A stretch of 17,950 nt of DNA from Rickettsiales bacterium (GTDB taxonomy: Bacteria; Pseudomonadota; Alphaproteobacteria; Rickettsiales; Deianiraeaceae). Where the stretch lies: contig JAFUUN010000117.1 of assembly GCA_017477855.1 (NCBI GenBank), positions 1-17,950 of the forward strand, given 5' to 3'. The notes beneath the pieces are model-generated. The model was not told the origin of the DNA. It made no database searches and saw only the letters and a program-made list of their open reading frames with translations. This document shows positions 15,244 through 17,950 of the stretch, one piece after another. How positions within the stretch are numbered: position 1 is the first letter of the stretch; the number at the start of each line of letters is the position of its first letter. Both the position numbers and the translations under genes were made by a program.

Positions 15244-16179
15244 TTAGTCGTTGTAGATTTCGTGTTGAGCTTGACACTTCCTGATAAGTGCTTTGTCCTT
15301 GACAATACTATCAACGCGCTCGCGGACAAGCCCAAACAGATAGTTATACATTCCTTCTTTGGTTGAGAAGAACTTGTCGTTCAACACTGCTTCCAAGTCG
15401 CCTGACTGTATCAAGTTGTAGACAAGATTGACTGCGCGACACGATTTGGCCTCTTTTTCACTGAATAAGAACAGCGCCATAATGCGGTTGATAAATGGCA
15501 GTTTGTCTGACTTCAAGTTCAGCAGGCGCTTTGCCATGTTGAAGGCCAGTGCCGGGTCATTCAACTTGTGTTTGGCGATGTATGCCGAAGTTACATACCA
15601 ACGCCAGTGTTTTTCTGGATCTTTCTCTGCAAAGTCAAGCAGGTAGTTCACAATATATCTGTTATCATCTGCATTTTGGCTGGCAGAGTAGTAAAATCCA
15701 GCGATTGATGGAACCCATTCGGATCGTGGATCAAGCTCGCTCAGCGCGTAAAACCACTTTTCAAGCTTTTCATAGTCATAATCTTTCAATGGTGTTGTCT
15801 CTCCGAATGTATCTCCTGCATTTTGCAGTTTGAATGAGTAAATGCGGTATAAAAGTTCTTTGTCGCCCATGCTGAATAAGTCCATTTCAAGCTTGCTTGG
15901 TGGAAGCGGTGTGATTGTGAAATCCACCTTTATTTTGTTCGTCCAGCCAGCCCACAGACAACATTCGAAGGCGAAAAATGCAACAAAAGCCATCCAAAAT
16001 TTGTGTTCCACTTTGCGCGCAGTCAAGCTTTTTGATATGCCACGGTCAAAATGTTGCATGAAACGAGTTTCCATTAGGCGTTCAAAAGCCACTCCGATTG
16101 TCTTACGAGCAATCTTTTTTGTTCCATTTTTTACTGAGCCAATCTTGCTGACGGCTTTTTTAGCAACACCTCTTACCAT
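15244..16179 (-). CDS. Membrane-anchored protein with a helical-repeat (TPR-like) C-terminal domain
   Basis: 311 residues, no firm family assignment. The first 60 residues are strongly basic. One membrane segment follows at residues ~61-79 (FWMAFVAFFAFECCLWAGW); by the positive-inside rule the N-terminus is cytoplasmic and the rest is periplasmic. Residues ~95-311 are predicted mostly helical with alternating aromatic and small residues typical of TPR or Sel1-type repeats, for example YDYEKLEKWFYALSELDP, YLLDFAEKDPEKHWRW and DPALAFNMAKRLL. Several segments describe helix pairs ending in D-P. The gene starts 10 nt downstream of the permease stop, so the two are almost certainly co-transcribed and probably work together. 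ATG at 16179 was chosen because it is the first start and keeps the tight spacing. TPR-like is inferred from pattern, not from a profile search. Confidence 0.75.
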   Translation of the reverse strand: MVRGVAKKAVSKIGSVKNGTKKIARKTIGVAFERLMETRFMQHFDRGISKSLTARKVEHKFWMAFVAFFAFECCLWAGWTNKIKVDFTITPLPPSKLEMDLFSMGDKELLYRIYSFKLQNAGDTFGETTPLKDYDYEKLEKWFYALSELDPRSEWVPSIAGFYYSASQNADDNRYIVNYLLDFAEKDPEKHWRWYVTSAYIAKHKLNDPALAFNMAKRLLNLKSDKLPFINRIMALFLFSEKEAKSCRAVNLVYNLIQSGDLEAVLNDKFFSTKEGMYNYLFGLVRERVDSIVKDKALIRKCQAQHEIYND

Positions 16180-16189
16180 CTGCTAAACA

Positions 16190-16942
16190 TTAAAACTCTT
16201 TTTTCTTCAAATCAATTATTGCTGCGAACACAAAAATGCCACAGAATGCAAGTGTTTGTGTGAGGAAAAGCCCGATGCTACCGATTGTGAAATCGCTGTA
16301 AAGCAGCCATGATGTTTTTCCAAAGAGGTCTAATCTTGGCAAACAGATTGACAGCACACGCAAAATTGAGCTGAGAATACTGTACAAATCAAGTTTCAAT
16401 GATAGTTGAATGTAGTAGACAAACGAGCCAATGACACGACCGATGATATACATCATTACACAGCCAGCTAAACTGTGGACTTGACTGTTGATGATAAGCG
16501 CACAACACAGCGTGAATGACAACATCAGAAGCCCTTCAAGATAGATGCTGAGCGCCCAGACAAGCAGCCCCGTGAACGATGTTTTGAGGAGTAATAATAT
16601 GACGCAAACTGGCACCAAGAGTGTAAAAAGTGTAATTGCAAAGCCACAGAACATGGCAATGAGCACTTTTGTGCGTGAAATTGAGTGCGACAAAATGACT
16701 TCAATCTCGTGGTTTTCAAACATTCTTTTGATGTAAAATACGACAAAAACGATAAAACCAAGCATGACTGCAATGCGCGATATGCCAGCTGTATAAGCTA
16801 TCCGAGCCTCTTGTGCCTCCACGACTGCGTTTGAACCGATGAAGCACGACAATCCCGCGCATATTAGCACAATGAAAGTTGTTCCCAAGAACAAAGCGTC
16901 ACGTCTTGAAGCATAAAGTATTTGTTTGATTATACCGCGCAT
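16190..16942 (-). CDS. ABC-2-type transporter permease-like membrane protein
   Basis: 250 residues with about six hydrophobic segments: ~17-36, 50-72, 93-119, 124-151, 156-179 and 220-243. The segment FENHEIEVILSHSISRTKVL between the second and third matches the pattern in ABC-2 permeases where Glu-rich and Ser-Arg-Lys residues lie in the cytoplasmic loop that contacts the ATPase. The size fits a half-transporter permease such as those of CcmB, NatB or lipid and drug exporters; the substrate cannot be inferred. No ATP-binding subunit gene is next to it: upstream is pilin copy 2 and downstream is the membrane-anchored repeat protein. There is no Shine-Dalgarno before the ATG at 16942; a G5 run (16953-16957 on the plus strand) is the only notable base pattern. 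The C-terminus DLKKKEF is basic. Confidence 0.75.
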   Translation of the reverse strand: MRGIIKQILYASRRDALFLGTTFIVLICAGLSCFIGSNAVVEAQEARIAYTAGISRIAVMLGFIVFVVFYIKRMFENHEIEVILSHSISRTKVLIAMFCGFAITLFTLLVPVCVILLLLKTSFTGLLVWALSIYLEGLLMLSFTLCCALIINSQVHSLAGCVMMYIIGRVIGSFVYYIQLSLKLDLYSILSSILRVLSICLPRLDLFGKTSWLLYSDFTIGSIGLFLTQTLAFCGIFVFAAIIDLKKKEF

Positions 16943-16988
16943 ATAAACACCAGGGGGAGTAAAAAAGCCATTTTTTTATTTGCAAGTT

Positions 16989-17950
16989 TTATTTCACATC
17001 TTCCATAACATATAAAATATTACACCCATATTTGCTATCTGATGTAGAATTGTAGATTGCTCTGTGCGCCTCCGCAGCAATTTTATCGTAGCAATATTTA
17101 GGATCATTTACATTTTTAAATGCCAAAAATCTCCCACTTCCTGGTCTTCCATCATCAATTTTTGCGTCTAATTCTGATGTTAATTTTGCATCCATGGCAG
17201 CTTTGGCACTCGTTCTTCTTGCTTCGCCCGAACCAGTTGTTCCTTCCAGATATTTGAACATAATGGTATTGTGCTCTTTCAAATTTGAAAAGAAATTATT
17301 GTTAAAAAGTTCATTGTCGGTATTATAGTTCAAATATCTTTGCATGCCGTCATGTCCCATATTGCCAGTAACCTTTTTCCAACCCAAATATGAGATATAA
17401 ATCTGCCTGTCATAACTTGACGAAGGAAACAGTGCGTGCATGTATGAAAAAGTATTCAGATAAACGTTGCCGTTGTTATAAACAATAGGTATCAGGTCAT
17501 TTTCTGTGTTGGCAAAACCATAACCTTCCCACTTTTCTATAAGTCCAGCTAAATAAAGCAATTTCATTGAAGATGTGTAAGGACGTAGAGAATTGTAAGA
17601 GCCGTTCAGCTTCTTATCACGCATTTTTGTAACTAATGATGAGCTTGCGTTTTGTTGCCATGTGCAGTATCTTGTTCCGTCTTTGATGAATTCGGCATGC
17701 TTCATGCATGTTTGCTCATCCAAATTCCCCGGCACCACCCTATACGTATCATAAAACTGATGAAAGGCTTTCTCATAGTAATCAAATTCAAAAATAATAC
17801 GCTGTATTTTAGCACGATCAACAATTTGTCTTCCAACAAGTAAAGAACCAACAAGAAGTGATAATATAAGAAGAACAATAGATAACTCTATAAGTGTAAA
17901 AGATTTTTTAAAAAGAGATGATGCAAAGCTTAAACTACTCTCTCTCTCTC
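16989..17950 (-). CDS. Type IV pilin-like protein, copy 2 (5' end outside window)
   Basis: The frame is open from the TAA at 16991-16989 to the right edge, about 319 residues, with no start codon upstream of the pilin signal. The signal reads LFKKS then FTLIELSIVLLILSLLVG, with Glu at mature position 5 and Ser, not Gly, before the expected cut. The following helix VDRAKIQRIIFEFDYYEKAF and the segment HQFYDTYRVVPG are nearly identical to copy 1, as is the C-terminus (IDDGRPGSGRFLAFK; YGCNILYVMEDV). The central part differs completely. Four Cys are present. A GTG at 17738 is in frame but would discard the whole pilin signal, so it is not the start. The leader is at least 16 residues long, longer than in copy 1, and begins inside a (GA)n tract. 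Base usage seems more AT-rich than the permease next to it. Confidence 0.85.
   Translation of the reverse strand, partial: ERESSLSFASSLFKKSFTLIELSIVLLILSLLVGSLLVGRQIVDRAKIQRIIFEFDYYEKAFHQFYDTYRVVPGNLDEQTCMKHAEFIKDGTRYCTWQQNASSSLVTKMRDKKLNGSYNSLRPYTSSMKLLYLAGLIEKWEGYGFANTENDLIPIVYNNGNVYLNTFSYMHALFPSSSYDRQIYISYLGWKKVTGNMGHDGMQRYLNYNTDNELFNNNFFSNLKEHNTIMFKYLEGTTGSGEARRTSAKAAMDAKLTSELDAKIDDGRPGSGRFLAFKNVNDPKYCYDKIAAEAHRAIYNSTSDSKYGCNILYVMEDVK
17938..17950. repeat. (CT)n/(GA)n dinucleotide tract at the 5' end of pilin copy 2, running off the window
   Basis: Thirteen bases of pure alternating CT on the plus strand (GA on the coding strand) reach the window edge, so the full length is unknown. It is read as Glu-Arg-Glu codons upstream of the pilin signal. 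Confidence 0.8.

Noticed and set aside
15078..15335. Minus-strand open frame across the tRNA gene
   Set aside because: Its middle is simply the translated tRNA-Val sequence and its ends overlap the neighbouring gene; no independent coding signal.
16960..16978. A6-GCCA-T7 inverted repeat between the permease and pilin copy 2 as a terminator
   Set aside because: The stem has only A-T pairs and would be too unstable to count as a terminator by itself; could be a coincidence of homopolymer runs.
16989..17738. Pilin copy 2 as a complete gene starting at GTG 17738
   Set aside because: The pilin signal and helix continue in the same frame upstream of 17738 to the window edge, so this would remove the essential N-terminus.

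Overview
This window looks like a chromosomal segment from an AT-rich, fast-evolving, probably host- or gut-associated bacterium of alphaproteobacterial type. That placement is an inference. It rests on the RpoB and RpoC lengths (1336 and about 1392 residues), the large insertion inside the RpoC trigger loop that is typical of Proteobacteria, ElbB and thioredoxin of proteobacterial type, and two pilin-like proteins of a style I associate with uncultured alphaproteobacteria. A 16S gene or a genome-wide tree would settle it.

Layout. (i) Positions 1-2587, minus strand: the first ~862 codons of a very large protein of unknown function that runs off the left edge. It has a Gln/Pro-rich N-terminal part, a Lys-rich linker, a chain of degenerate beta-strand plus coiled-coil repeats, and a Met/Pro-rich part. 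(ii) 2588-2692: a short divergent intergenic region with an A10/T10 tract. (iii) 2693-13991, plus strand: a tightly packed operon rplK-rplA-rplJ-rplL-rpoB-rpoC-elbB-trxA. (iv) 13992-17950, minus strand throughout: a pilin-like gene, a tRNA-Val(CAC) gene, a membrane-anchored helical-repeat protein, an ABC-2-type permease without a visible ATPase, and a second pilin-like gene whose 5' end leaves the window in a (GA)n tract.

How the genes work together. The plus-strand operon makes the ribosomal stalk region (L11, L1, L10, L12) and the two catalytic RNA polymerase subunits. It is unusual in three ways. secE-nusG is not upstream and rpsL-rpsG-fusA-tuf is not downstream. rplA and rplJ overlap, so the usual L10 leader has no room. 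Two redox/electrophile-handling genes (elbB, trxA) are attached to the 3' end. The polymerase carries substitutions at normally near-invariant active-site positions: a trigger loop reading TLNTFH, as in eukaryotic Pol II, an altered rifampicin pocket, and an altered fork loop. The minus-strand block looks like an envelope/surface module: two paralogous pilin-like proteins with conserved ends and unrelated centres flank a permease and its likely membrane partner.

No IS element, CRISPR array, rRNA or integrase was seen. Start codons throughout lack a strong Shine-Dalgarno sequence.
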